From NCBI GenBank assembly GCA_963975425.1, contig CAXBGS010000002.1:868001-932000 (forward strand): a DNA stretch of 64,000 nt. Reading direction: 5' to 3'. Origin of the DNA: CAXBGS01 sp963975425 (GTDB lineage: Bacteria; Planctomycetota; Planctomycetia; Pirellulales; Pirellulaceae). Of this stretch, positions 36,104 to 45,112 are shown in pieces (positions within the stretch are counted from its first letter, which is position 1; each line of letters opens with the position of its first letter). Under the pieces are notes generated by a model. That model was not told where the DNA came from, did not search any database, and saw only the letters and a program-made list of their open reading frames with translations. A program made the position numbers and the translations under genes.

Positions 36104-36847
36104 ATGGCAGGTCACTCAAAATGGGCGAACATCCAGCATCGTAAAGGTCGCGTGGATGCCCAACGTGGAAAGTTATGGAGCAAGCTGAGCAAAGCGATCA
36201 TCGTCGCGGCCAAAAGCGGCGGGGGTGACCCCGACGCAAACATCCGATTGCGAAAAGCGATCGACGACGCCAAAGCGGTCAGCATGCCCAAGGACAATAT
36301 CCAGCGTGCAATCAAGCGGGGAACGGGTGAACTGGATGGCGGCGACCTTGAGGAACTTGTCTACGAAGGCTACGGCCCCGGCGGCGTTGCCGTCATGTGC
36401 GAAACGCTGACCGACAACCGCAATCGCACCGGCCCCGAACTGCGAACGATCTTTTCTAAGATGGGCGGTGAAATCGGAAAGTCCGGGTGCGTTTCTTACT
36501 TGTTCGAGCGCAAGGGGCTGTTCGCGTTCAACGATGCGGCAGCAATCGAAGAGAAAGTCACCATGATTGCTCTCGAGCACGGGGCCGAAGACGTCGAACT
36601 GGATGACGATGGAACGCTGCAGGTAACCTGTTCGCCGGATGACCATCAAGCACTCATCGACGCGTTTGACGAGGCCGAACTGAAACCAGACGTCAGCGAG
36701 GTGACCCAAATCGCACAAACGACCGTCGACATCGATGCCGACTCGGCAAAGAAAGTCATGAACCTGCTGCAAAGCCTGGACGATCACGACGACGTTCAAA
36801 ATGTCAGTACCAACCTGAACATCACCGACGAAATGCTGGAAGATTAA
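36104..36847 (+). CDS. yebC: YebC/PmpR family protein
   Basis: The 247-residue protein starts with MAGHSKWANIQHRKGR, the invariant family N-terminus; ATG 36104 is chosen for this reason although the frame is open from 36047. NIRLRKAIDDAKAVSMPKDN and LVYEGYGPGGVAVMCETLTDN are family blocks. YebC proteins were described as transcription regulators, and more recent work ties some members to translation of proline-rich or stalled messages; which applies here is unknown. The gene sits 81 bases after the HhH/H1-tail gene. Confidence 0.95.
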   Translation: MAGHSKWANIQHRKGRVDAQRGKLWSKLSKAIIVAAKSGGGDPDANIRLRKAIDDAKAVSMPKDNIQRAIKRGTGELDGGDLEELVYEGYGPGGVAVMCETLTDNRNRTGPELRTIFSKMGGEIGKSGCVSYLFERKGLFAFNDAAAIEEKVTMIALEHGAEDVELDDDGTLQVTCSPDDHQALIDAFDEAELKPDVSEVTQIAQTTVDIDADSAKKVMNLLQSLDDHDDVQNVSTNLNITDEMLED

Positions 36848-36925
36848 AACCGGCGCGTCGAAATTCGGTAGAATCATCGGTGCTTTCAATTGTCATCTCA
36901 TCCCTCCGTGACTTGAATCTTGCCG

Positions 36926-37930
36926 ATGACTACCGCTGTCGAGAACATGCAGGCCCAGGCCGAAGAATTCCGCGATCGCTACAACGCCGTGTCCGAAATG
37001 ATCGGCCGCGTGATCGTCGGGCATCAAGACATCGTCCACGGCGTTCTGACGGCGATGCTTTGCGGCGGCCACTGCTTGCTTGAGGGCGTCCCCGGGCTGG
37101 GAAAGACAATGTTGGTTCGCACTCTATCGGAAGTGCTAGAACTCAATTTCAATCGCATTCAATTCACGCCCGACCTGATGCCCGCGGACATCTTGGGTAC
37201 GAACATGATCGTCGAGGACGAAAGCGGTCGTCGGAAATTCGAATTCCAAAAGGGGCCCGTGTTCACGCAGATCTTGCTCGCCGACGAGATCAACCGAGCG
37301 ACGCCCAAGACCCAGTCTGCGATGCTGGAAACGATGCAGGAAGGAACCGTCACCGCGGGTGGCACGCGTTTCCAGCTGGAACAGCCGTTCTTTGTTCTCG
37401 CCACGCAAAACCCGATCGAACAAGAAGGTACGTACCCGCTGCCCGAAGCACAACTGGATCGTTTCCTGTTCAAACTGGTCGTCGGTTACAGTTCCCGCGA
37501 AGACTTGAACACGATTGTTGATCGCACCACTCGGGGCGAACGAATCGCAATCGAAAAGGTCATGAACGGTGACGAAATCATCAAGTGGCAAGGGCTAGTG
37601 CGTCACGTCATCCTCGCACCCCACGTGCAAGACTATCTGGTCCGCCTGACCCTGGCCACGCACCCCGACGGCGCGCACAGCGTTGACGCAACGAACAATT
37701 ACGTTCGCTGGGGCGCGAGTCCGCGCGGCGCACAAACGCTCGCACTTGCGTCAAAAGTACGCGCGCTGCTGGAGGGCCGTTACAACGTCAGCTTTGAAGA
37801 CATCCGCCGTGTGTTCTTGCCCGCGATGCGGCACCGCGTACTCTTGAACTTTGAAGCCCAGGCCGAGGGCATCGACCCGGACCAAGTCCTTTTGGACATT
37901 CTGGAAAAAGTGCCCGAGAAGGCCGAATAG
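36926..37930 (+). CDS. MoxR family AAA+ ATPase
   Basis: The 334-residue AAA+ chaperone-like ATPase has Walker A EGVPGLGKTMLVR (near residue 55), Walker B ILLADEINRATPKTQ, sensor 1 ATQNPIEQEGTYPLPEAQLDRF and a C-terminal lid domain. ATG 36926 is preferred over TTG 36920. MoxR ATPases usually precede DUF58 and von Willebrand A genes, and together they mature enzyme complexes. Here the next gene is on the opposite strand, so those partners are not adjacent. A hairpin (37942-37960) follows the stop. Confidence 0.93.
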   Translation: MTTAVENMQAQAEEFRDRYNAVSEMIGRVIVGHQDIVHGVLTAMLCGGHCLLEGVPGLGKTMLVRTLSEVLELNFNRIQFTPDLMPADILGTNMIVEDESGRRKFEFQKGPVFTQILLADEINRATPKTQSAMLETMQEGTVTAGGTRFQLEQPFFVLATQNPIEQEGTYPLPEAQLDRFLFKLVVGYSSREDLNTIVDRTTRGERIAIEKVMNGDEIIKWQGLVRHVILAPHVQDYLVRLTLATHPDGAHSVDATNNYVRWGASPRGAQTLALASKVRALLEGRYNVSFEDIRRVFLPAMRHRVLLNFEAQAEGIDPDQVLLDILEKVPEKAE

Positions 37931-37941
37931 CATCATGCAGT

Positions 37942-37960
37942 TCGGCCCGCGACGGGTCGG
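37942..37960. terminator. Hairpin between convergent moxR-type and sulfatase genes
   Basis: CGGCCCG pairs with CGGGTCG (with one G-T pair) around a CGA loop. No T-run follows on either side, so termination is plausible but weak. Confidence 0.35.
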
Positions 37961-37969
37961 CAAGCCGTT

Positions 37970-39553
37970 CTATTGCTGCTTACCGTATCGATCCTCGAAA
38001 GTTTGGACCGGATCGTAATCCGGTTTGCCGTAGAGAGCCTGCTGGCGTTCGGTACGGCAGTATGGATAGAAGTCAAAGATATCGCCTTTTCCCAAAATCC
38101 TGGGATCGCCCTGAGCAGTCAGTTCGCTCTTGAGTTGCTGCCACAACTGCTCTTTCGTGTCTGCAAATTTTGGATCGTCAGCCAAGTTATTGACGCAGTC
38201 CGGATCGGCTTGGATATCGAAAAGCTGTTCGCCCGGACGCTTGCCGAAACTCATTTCGTAAAACCGAAACTCGGGATCCGCCATCGACAGACCGGTTAGA
38301 TACGACTTGGTCGGCGAGTCGTCACAGTTCAACAATCCGTACTGAGGGTCGCCCGCTGGCCAGCGACTCGGCTTGAAATTGTGTACGTACAGGAATCGGT
38401 CATTGCGAATGGCACGGGAGGGATAGCCGACCGACAACCAATCGCCATCTACCCGGCCGATATCGTGTCGCTCCTTGCCCAACAGGGTGTGATCGCGGTC
38501 GGCATCGACCCGGCCCGCCAGGTCCGAGACCAACTGCGGCATAAAGCTCTTGCCGGTCATCTGCGGGTGCGAATCGAGCCCCGCCGCTTCCATCAAAGTC
38601 GGTGCAAGATCTGGGAAGGTGATAAAGTCGGTGACGACTCGCCCCGGCTTGATTTTCGATCCCCACCGAACCGCAAAGGGAACGTGAAAACCGTCGTCGT
38701 AGATCTGGCCTTTGACCCGCGGGAAGGGCATGCCGTGGTCCGACGTGGCGATAATCAATGTCTCATCCAGAATTCCGCGTTCTTCCAACAACTCAAGACA
38801 CATGCCAATGTGTTTGTCGTACCACTCAACCTCGATCGCATAGTCTGCGATGTCGCCGCGGATGGTTTCGTTGTCGGGATAATAGGCGGGAACAACCACG
38901 TCATCCAAATTGCGACCGTCTTTGATCCAAGAATCTTTTTCGTAAGCGCGGTGTGGCTCTTTTGTCCCCAGCCAGAAACAAAACGGCTGATCCCCCGTCC
39001 GTTCGTCAAGAAAATCTTTAAAGTTGGCAGCGTAGTCGACGTTGCTGATCCCCTTGTACGGTGCCTTCAATGTTCGTTTCGTGTAAGGATGCCCAGCCGG
39101 GTTGCTGGTCTGGAATTTGGTCCGCCCGACGTCGATATCGTCAAAGATTCCGGGCCCCCATCCTTTGCCGGTGAATCCCATGAAATAGCCCGACGATTCG
39201 ATCAGGTAAGGATAGAATTTCCATTTGGCCGACAAGTATGGATTGTGGTTGCAGGCCTCTTCCAACTGCCAAGAGTATCGCCCGGTCAACAAGCAGGCTC
39301 GCGCCGGCGCGCATTTCGGATTGCAGTTGTATGCCTGTGTGAACAGCACGCCTTCGCGAGCAATACGATCAAAGTTAGGCGTTTCAACATACTTGCACCC
39401 ATAGGCACCAAAACTGTCTCGCGACGCATCGTCAGCGATCAAAAACAAGATGTTGGGACGCTGCTGATCCGCGAGGCTCGGCGATGGAGTTGTCAAAACT
39501 CCGATCAGCGGACACAGCAAGAGTAAATTAGCGGCAAAGGCAAACGGCTTCAT
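37970..39553 (-). CDS. Formylglycine-dependent sulfatase (secreted)
   Basis: The frame extends to 39955, but ATG 39553 gives a proper signal peptide (FAFAANLLLLCPLIGVL) and avoids overlap with the divergent kinase gene. The 527-residue enzyme has metal ligands in PNILFLIADDASRD (Asp41, Asp42) and the sulfatase signature CAPARACLLTGR, where Cys81 of CxPxR is converted to formylglycine. ATSDHGMPF and KGQIYDDGFHVPF are further family blocks. It hydrolyses sulfate esters, probably of algal polysaccharides, in the periplasm. The required formylglycine-generating enzyme is not in the window. Confidence 0.93.
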   Translation of the reverse strand: MKPFAFAANLLLLCPLIGVLTTPSPSLADQQRPNILFLIADDASRDSFGAYGCKYVETPNFDRIAREGVLFTQAYNCNPKCAPARACLLTGRYSWQLEEACNHNPYLSAKWKFYPYLIESSGYFMGFTGKGWGPGIFDDIDVGRTKFQTSNPAGHPYTKRTLKAPYKGISNVDYAANFKDFLDERTGDQPFCFWLGTKEPHRAYEKDSWIKDGRNLDDVVVPAYYPDNETIRGDIADYAIEVEWYDKHIGMCLELLEERGILDETLIIATSDHGMPFPRVKGQIYDDGFHVPFAVRWGSKIKPGRVVTDFITFPDLAPTLMEAAGLDSHPQMTGKSFMPQLVSDLAGRVDADRDHTLLGKERHDIGRVDGDWLSVGYPSRAIRNDRFLYVHNFKPSRWPAGDPQYGLLNCDDSPTKSYLTGLSMADPEFRFYEMSFGKRPGEQLFDIQADPDCVNNLADDPKFADTKEQLWQQLKSELTAQGDPRILGKGDIFDFYPYCRTERQQALYGKPDYDPVQTFEDRYGKQQ

Positions 39554-39751
39554 GGCGTTAGATCTGATGAAAGTTCGGTGAACAGAGTCGTGCGGCGCAC
39601 GAACAATTGAGAGACGATACGATAACCGGAATTCTCGCCTGAAACAGCATCCACGGGGTCTCTTTTGATCAACCTTCGCTCGCACGCCTCGGCCGCACTG
39701 CGTTAGACTGACGAGGTCACATACGCACGGTTCCGGAGATTCTGTAATCCG

Positions 39752-42700
39752 ATGCCAGCCGAATACGTACGGGACTACGAAATTGTCCCCGGCTATACAC
39801 TGATCCGCAAACTCGCGACTGGGATGGCCGGCGAAGTGTGGATCGCACGAGCCTCGGGCGGCGTACGTGTCGCGGTCAAAATCATCAACGACTTGGAATT
39901 GCTGGGCAGCAAACGCGAACTGGGCGCTCTTCGCGTTGTTCGTGAGGTCAAACACCCCAACCTATGTCCACTCATCGGCGTATGGTTTTTCGACCGGGAC
40001 GGCAAACTATTTGATCCATCCGATACCGACTTGATGCTGCTTAGTGAATCGTCGGCGATGGAGACCCAGTGCGTTGACGCCGACGAAGCCTCGGCCGACG
40101 CACTTACCCAACCCTTCGATTCCGATTTTGACACGCCGCAAGAACCCATCAACGGACTGCAGCCGTCCCGCATGGTTCTCGCAATGGGACTCGGTGAGAA
40201 GACACTTTTTGATCGCTTGGTCGAAGTGCGTTCTAGAAATTTGCAGAAATCAAATGCGGTCGACGGCGCTTCCACGAAATTGGAACCCTGCGATGGGATC
40301 CCTGCCGAGGAACTGTTGCGTTATATGGCTTCGTCAGCATCTGCGATCGACGAGCTCAATATCAGGCACAGCATTTACCACTGCGATATCAAGCCGCAAA
40401 ACATCTTGATCGTTGGCGGGCAAGCGCAGGTATGTGATTTTGGTTTAGCGAGACAGGTCGAAAACGAATATCAAACACAACTGGCGTTTGGTACTCCCGC
40501 GTACGGAGCGCCCGAGATGCTGTTCGGCCGCACTTACAGCCGGTCCATTGACCAGTACTCGTTGGCGATGACGTATTACCACTTGCGAACCGGTCGATTG
40601 CCATACGAAGGCATGACTCAGTCGTCGTACCTTAAAGCGAAAGCGTCCGGAAACTTGGATCTGTCAAGATTGCCCAAACCGGAAATCGTTGTCATCGCGC
40701 GTGCGACCGATCTCGATCCCGAATCGCGTTACCAAAATTGCCAAACCTTTGTCGCCGCGCTAACCGAGGCCGTCCATGCCCCGCCAGTCACTGCGCCGAA
40801 TCGAAAGCGGTTCGCAGCGGTGGGAGTCTCCGCCATCTTTCTCGTCGCAGGAGCCGCCACACTTATCCCGCGCCTAAGCTCGAGACCTCGACCCAACGGC
40901 TTGGCCGACACATTGCCCGAGAAACCGACCTCGAGAGCAAATCATGCGTTAGTAATCGATACGACTTCCGAGATGAACGATGCATCAACCGCGGACGAAA
41001 TCATCGTTGCTAAAGCCGCGAAACCAGCAATCAAACCCGCCGAAAACAACGATGCCGATTGGCCGACACTAAATCCATCCACGATCGATCGGGACCCAAG
41101 ACGGTTGCCGCCTGCAACGGGTATCGCGCACGCGGCAACGGCATCCGACGATCCGATCGATGATCCGATCACCGAGGTGCCGGCGAAAGACGATTGCAAT
41201 CACGCCATTACTTCTCACATTCAGCAGCAGCGTCCCAACCGCGAAAAATTACTAGCGATATCCCGTAGTTTGGCAAATGCGAAACCTAGTGATCTGGTTG
41301 AACTTTCACTCGACAACGTGGATTCGGTCATCACTCTGCTGGGCGAACACGTCGCGGATCGATATTGGTCGGCCCGCACGCTGCCTGATCGCTCAAGTGA
41401 GATCGACGAAGAAGTAGCCGGTCTGTACCGAAAACTTGCAACTATCGTAGAGGATCGCTTTGTGGATCAAGCCAACGCGATGGGTCAATTGGCACTGATC
41501 GATGCGCAGATATCAGGATTGGAACCGACCGAAGGCGTCCGAGAGCTCGCGATCGCAACCGATGCGCTTCGTGCATTGATTGATGAAGACGGCAGATTTG
41601 TTGTACCAGAAAAATCCGCTGAGGCCCTGATCACACTGTGTCGTTCTGCACAACATCCCGGCGCACAGGACTGGAATCTCGATCGAGCGGATCGCGAAAT
41701 CCAGTGGCTTCGGTCGCTGAGTTTGGATAACCAGCTCTTACAATCTGTATCGACGCAAGTCCAAGGCGAACACTTGATTCGATTGCTGCGTGCACGAAAC
41801 CGAGCCAGCGCATTCGAAAGACTGAACCGCCAAACGCTTCATGCGATCGAGCCATTGGACAGTGAAGAAAATTGGTCATCGATAGCGCATGCGGCAAGCC
41901 GGATCATTCAGCCGGCCGTTTCGCAAAGTACGCCACTCGCACATCCGCGACAGGCATTGCCTGAATCTTACCCCCGTCTTTTACCGGATGATCTGAAACC
42001 GCTTTATGATTTGGCCCTGGGTTGGTCGGCCTGGGATTCATCCAACGCGGGACTCGCTTTTGCGTGCTGGAAACGCGTGTCCGCGGATCGTTCGATCACA
42101 GCAACAGTTGCAAAGGCCGACCGGGAACAGGCAGCGAAATACGTGATCGACCGATTGATCCGATCCGCAGTCGTGGATGATGATGACTTCGTAAGGTCCA
42201 GATATTCAACCTCGCATCGCATGGTCAGCGATGCCCTCGGCCTGCCCGAACGTCTCGCAGCGGATTCCGACCACATCATCGCAAGCATCGACCGCGAAAG
42301 ATTCTTTTGTGAAATTGCGGCGCACAACTATGTCAAGGCGGCAGAACTCTGGGAACGTATTGGTACGCACAAAACAGTCTCACCGCAACTCGGTCGCGCT
42401 CTGCAACACCTAGCAATCAACCGAATCGAAAGCTCGTCGAAAAGCAAACCGACAAAGTGGCTAAATCTGCTCGCCATCGCATGCGTTCGCCAAGCCGCGT
42501 CGATCGATGACCTCTCGATCGAAAACGAATCGACGGACTGGCTGATCGACGAAGTGTTTCGCCCCGCGATGGAACACTTATCGCCAACCATCAAAGAGTT
42601 GAGTCGCGACGGCAATGCCGAGCTGGATCTGGCGAAGTCAAACGACGTCAAAACGTTTTGCGAACGATTCGTGCAACTCGCTGCAGTTCCGCATCGGCGA

Positions 42701-43873
42701 AAGAACTATGACGATCTAAGTCGATGGTGGAGTGACGTCCAGACCGCAGCATTATTCGCCGCCAAAACATCAGACAACCACGCGAGGGCTTCACAACTTT
42801 TCTCGATCGCCTTCGACGCGTATCTGCAGGTCCATCTTGAGCAGCAAGACGACGTGACCTACGGTGAAGCGACCGAAACGCTCGCGTCTTATTGGCGGGA
42901 AACCGCCCGGATCGACGGTGGCCCAGCCAGCGACGCGCTGCAAGCTCGCGTTCTCGCCCGAGAGAGTTATCGCGCCTCGAATCCGTCCGACGCGTTGGAA
43001 AAATACGGCTTGGCGATAGGGAAGTTTGACTCCGCCGTTAAAGATGCTCAGGCATCCAAGTCGCCGCAACTCGCCGATCTGCTTCGCGAGCGTTCGCTTG
43101 CCAGCCTGCGAGTATCCAAGTTCGTTGATGACGCTCGCGCGATTCAGTTGCGACAAGACGCACTCAATGACGCACGGCAATCGGTTGCCGCAGATCTCCC
43201 ATGGCACTCCAACCGTGAAATGTCGCTGGCGAACCTTGCCGACGTTTGCGGCCAGATCGTCGTCGTGACCTTGGCCAATTCATCCGATACGGCACGCCGC
43301 CAGAAATTGCTGGACGAAGGAAATCGGGCGATTGACGATGCCATCGAGCGGCGAGTCGAGGATTCATTCGACTTGACCAATCTAGCGCTGAAAAAGCTGG
43401 TTCTGCTTCACATCGACTTGATTGCGAACCAACGCTCTGACCCAGCCAGATTCGCTGAAAAACAGGAAGAAGCCGCCGAGTTGATTCAGCGGTGGAGCGA
43501 TGCGAATTCAGGAATTCCCGTCGAAACAAACTTGCGAGTCGATTCGCAGTATCTGAACTGCTTTTGGCACAGCGCCGTATCGCAATTGCATGTCGACCTG
43601 GGGGCGATGCAGCAGGCGATGCCTCATTCGGCCAAAGCTTTTCAGTTAGCGTCTACGCAACTGGATGCACGCGATCGACTTTTCTTTAAAGTGATCTTGC
43701 AATACGTCGGGCTGCGCAGCACGTTGTCGGCGAGGGCACTAGAAAGCGGTCAAAAGCCAGAGCTAGCTTCGGAGTTGATCGAAATCCTCGAGCGAATCGA
43801 GTCCCCGCCTCCTGATATTGAAAAGGTAAAGTCGGCGATGGCAAACATGCTGCGTCCGTATGTCCGCAAATAA
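39752..43873 (+). CDS. Very large membrane Ser/Thr kinase-like protein
   Basis: The 1373-residue protein has an N-terminal kinase domain (residues 15-340): catalytic Lys43 in VAVKII, the catalytic loop HCDIKPQN (His210, Asp212, Lys214), DFGLAR and YGAPEM. The loop reads HCD rather than HRD, and the glycine loop is degenerate (LATGMAGEV). An acidic insert of about 60 residues (about 85-140) splits the N lobe. One membrane helix lies at 354-374. About 1000 predominantly helical residues follow, with Leu/Ala/Asp-rich repeats that may be divergent TPR-like helices, presumably outside the membrane. No partner gene is adjacent. Catalysis is probable; the signal is unknown. Confidence 0.85.
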   Translation: MPAEYVRDYEIVPGYTLIRKLATGMAGEVWIARASGGVRVAVKIINDLELLGSKRELGALRVVREVKHPNLCPLIGVWFFDRDGKLFDPSDTDLMLLSESSAMETQCVDADEASADALTQPFDSDFDTPQEPINGLQPSRMVLAMGLGEKTLFDRLVEVRSRNLQKSNAVDGASTKLEPCDGIPAEELLRYMASSASAIDELNIRHSIYHCDIKPQNILIVGGQAQVCDFGLARQVENEYQTQLAFGTPAYGAPEMLFGRTYSRSIDQYSLAMTYYHLRTGRLPYEGMTQSSYLKAKASGNLDLSRLPKPEIVVIARATDLDPESRYQNCQTFVAALTEAVHAPPVTAPNRKRFAAVGVSAIFLVAGAATLIPRLSSRPRPNGLADTLPEKPTSRANHALVIDTTSEMNDASTADEIIVAKAAKPAIKPAENNDADWPTLNPSTIDRDPRRLPPATGIAHAATASDDPIDDPITEVPAKDDCNHAITSHIQQQRPNREKLLAISRSLANAKPSDLVELSLDNVDSVITLLGEHVADRYWSARTLPDRSSEIDEEVAGLYRKLATIVEDRFVDQANAMGQLALIDAQISGLEPTEGVRELAIATDALRALIDEDGRFVVPEKSAEALITLCRSAQHPGAQDWNLDRADREIQWLRSLSLDNQLLQSVSTQVQGEHLIRLLRARNRASAFERLNRQTLHAIEPLDSEENWSSIAHAASRIIQPAVSQSTPLAHPRQALPESYPRLLPDDLKPLYDLALGWSAWDSSNAGLAFACWKRVSADRSITATVAKADREQAAKYVIDRLIRSAVVDDDDFVRSRYSTSHRMVSDALGLPERLAADSDHIIASIDRERFFCEIAAHNYVKAAELWERIGTHKTVSPQLGRALQHLAINRIESSSKSKPTKWLNLLAIACVRQAASIDDLSIENESTDWLIDEVFRPAMEHLSPTIKELSRDGNAELDLAKSNDVKTFCERFVQLAAVPHRRKNYDDLSRWWSDVQTAALFAAKTSDNHARASQLFSIAFDAYLQVHLEQQDDVTYGEATETLASYWRETARIDGGPASDALQARVLARESYRASNPSDALEKYGLAIGKFDSAVKDAQASKSPQLADLLRERSLASLRVSKFVDDARAIQLRQDALNDARQSVAADLPWHSNREMSLANLADVCGQIVVVTLANSSDTARRQKLLDEGNRAIDDAIERRVEDSFDLTNLALKKLVLLHIDLIANQRSDPARFAEKQEEAAELIQRWSDANSGIPVETNLRVDSQYLNCFWHSAVSQLHVDLGAMQQAMPHSAKAFQLASTQLDARDRLFFKVILQYVGLRSTLSARALESGQKPELASELIEILERIESPPPDIEKVKSAMANMLRPYVRK

Positions 43874-43893
43874 AATGGGTCAATCCGATTGTC

Positions 43894-43919
43894 TTGGCCG
43901 GCAATTCGAATTCGGCCAA
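43894..43919. terminator. Bidirectional terminator-like hairpin
   Basis: TTGGCCG (43894-43900) pairs perfectly with CGGCCAA (43913-43919), with an AATTCGAATT palindrome inside the loop. It sits between the convergent kinase and DUF6807 genes. T-runs are weak on both strands. Confidence 0.5.
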
Positions 43920-44004
43920 CACCCCGAAGACAGCAGTGAAGGTAAGCCGAGCAGCGAACTGGCGTATTCGGCTATTCACTGGCCTTGCGCCCGATCTCAA
44001 TACG

Positions 44005-45102
44005 CTACCGCTTGGCGTCTGAAATCCTATTAAATCTCTGCCACTGCCGATCGAGCTTTTTCGCGTCTGGCAGACCATCTTGGATGATCAACCGATACTG
44101 ACAAACGTATTCTTCACCCGGTTTTATCTGGAAAGTACCAGCGACCATTGGAGCGAAACAACCATATGGTTTGCTGGGATGCAAACGGACGGGCTGCGGC
44201 GAACGAAAATTACTCTCGTGATTTAGAATCGCGATACAAGCGTTTGACCCGTTCGATTCTCCGTTCAGGTTTCCGCCAGACGGTCCGTACATGGCGATCC
44301 AATTTGGGCGCGAGTGATTACCATCATAACGGTCTTTTGATTCGCTGGTCACGAATGCATGCCCCATCACCTGTAACTCTGGCGTCTCGGTTTGCTCGCC
44401 ATTTTCGATTGCCTTGGCGTACTGCTTTGCCGCGCCGGGAGCCTGGTCCGAATACCACTCGCCCGATCCGCGAATCGCCATTCCGCCGTAACGATACTCG
44501 TTGATGACAAGCGGATCATCGGTCGCACATCGGTGAGTGGATGTAATGTCGATGACAAAGCCGATCGGCGCTTCGCGAACAACGACGTCCCAGCGTTCAC
44601 GCAAAACGGTCACGACGGACTGTGGATCGTGGATATCCTCGTGGACCAACTCAGCCGAGAATTCCGCTCGGTCGTCATGGTTTTCGACCCGCAGCACTTT
44701 CGCATGAGCCACCCGACCGAGTCCTTTCTTGATGTTCCAGAAATCAACCGCGTGTCCGCGAAACGTCGCGTTAACCCAAGCGTTGAACAAACCGGTTTGA
44801 TGTGGATGATCAGCCGGATAGTGCCCGGAAACCATTGTTCCACTAGGGCTAAAAATTGGGTGGATGTACCCGCTGCGAGCATAGATGGGATCGATTCCAT
44901 CAGGCGGTTGGGTATTGGATTTGTTGTATTGCAACACCGGTCGGTCGCCTACTTTAATCACAATCGCATCATCTGTTTCGCTCACGTGAGGCGCGGCGGC
45001 GGAAAGATCACCGCGAGATTCGTCCGCGGCCCCAGCAGAAACTGCCAAACCGACTAACAACCATGAACAACACAGCGCCATCAGAAAAACGAACTTCATC
45101 AA
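44005..45102 (-). CDS. DUF6807 (PmoA-like) secreted protein
   Basis: The 365-residue protein has a signal peptide (FVFLMALCCSWLLVGLAVSAGA) and the DUF6807 pattern: YIHPIFSPSGTMVSGHYP, DHPHQTGLFNAWVNATF and VDFWNIKKGLGRV. Members are annotated as PmoA-like in planctomycete genomes, but no methane oxidation role is shown; they are secreted beta-rich proteins that often lie near sugar-related genes. Located 10 bases downstream of polA on the same strand, so it is probably read through from polA. Confidence 0.85.
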   Translation of the reverse strand: MMKFVFLMALCCSWLLVGLAVSAGAADESRGDLSAAAPHVSETDDAIVIKVGDRPVLQYNKSNTQPPDGIDPIYARSGYIHPIFSPSGTMVSGHYPADHPHQTGLFNAWVNATFRGHAVDFWNIKKGLGRVAHAKVLRVENHDDRAEFSAELVHEDIHDPQSVVTVLRERWDVVVREAPIGFVIDITSTHRCATDDPLVINEYRYGGMAIRGSGEWYSDQAPGAAKQYAKAIENGEQTETPELQVMGHAFVTSESKDRYDGNHSRPNWIAMYGPSGGNLNGESNGSNACIAILNHESNFRSPQPVRLHPSKPYGCFAPMVAGTFQIKPGEEYVCQYRLIIQDGLPDAKKLDRQWQRFNRISDAKR

Positions 45103-45112
45103 ACTGCCTCTA

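Noticed and set aside
38381..39526. 381-residue open frame on the plus strand
   Set aside because: It is opposite the sulfatase gene, which has intact catalytic motifs; the plus-strand product has no domain.
39554..39955. N-terminal extension of the sulfatase
   Set aside because: It would overlap the divergent kinase gene and place about 130 odd residues before a good signal peptide.
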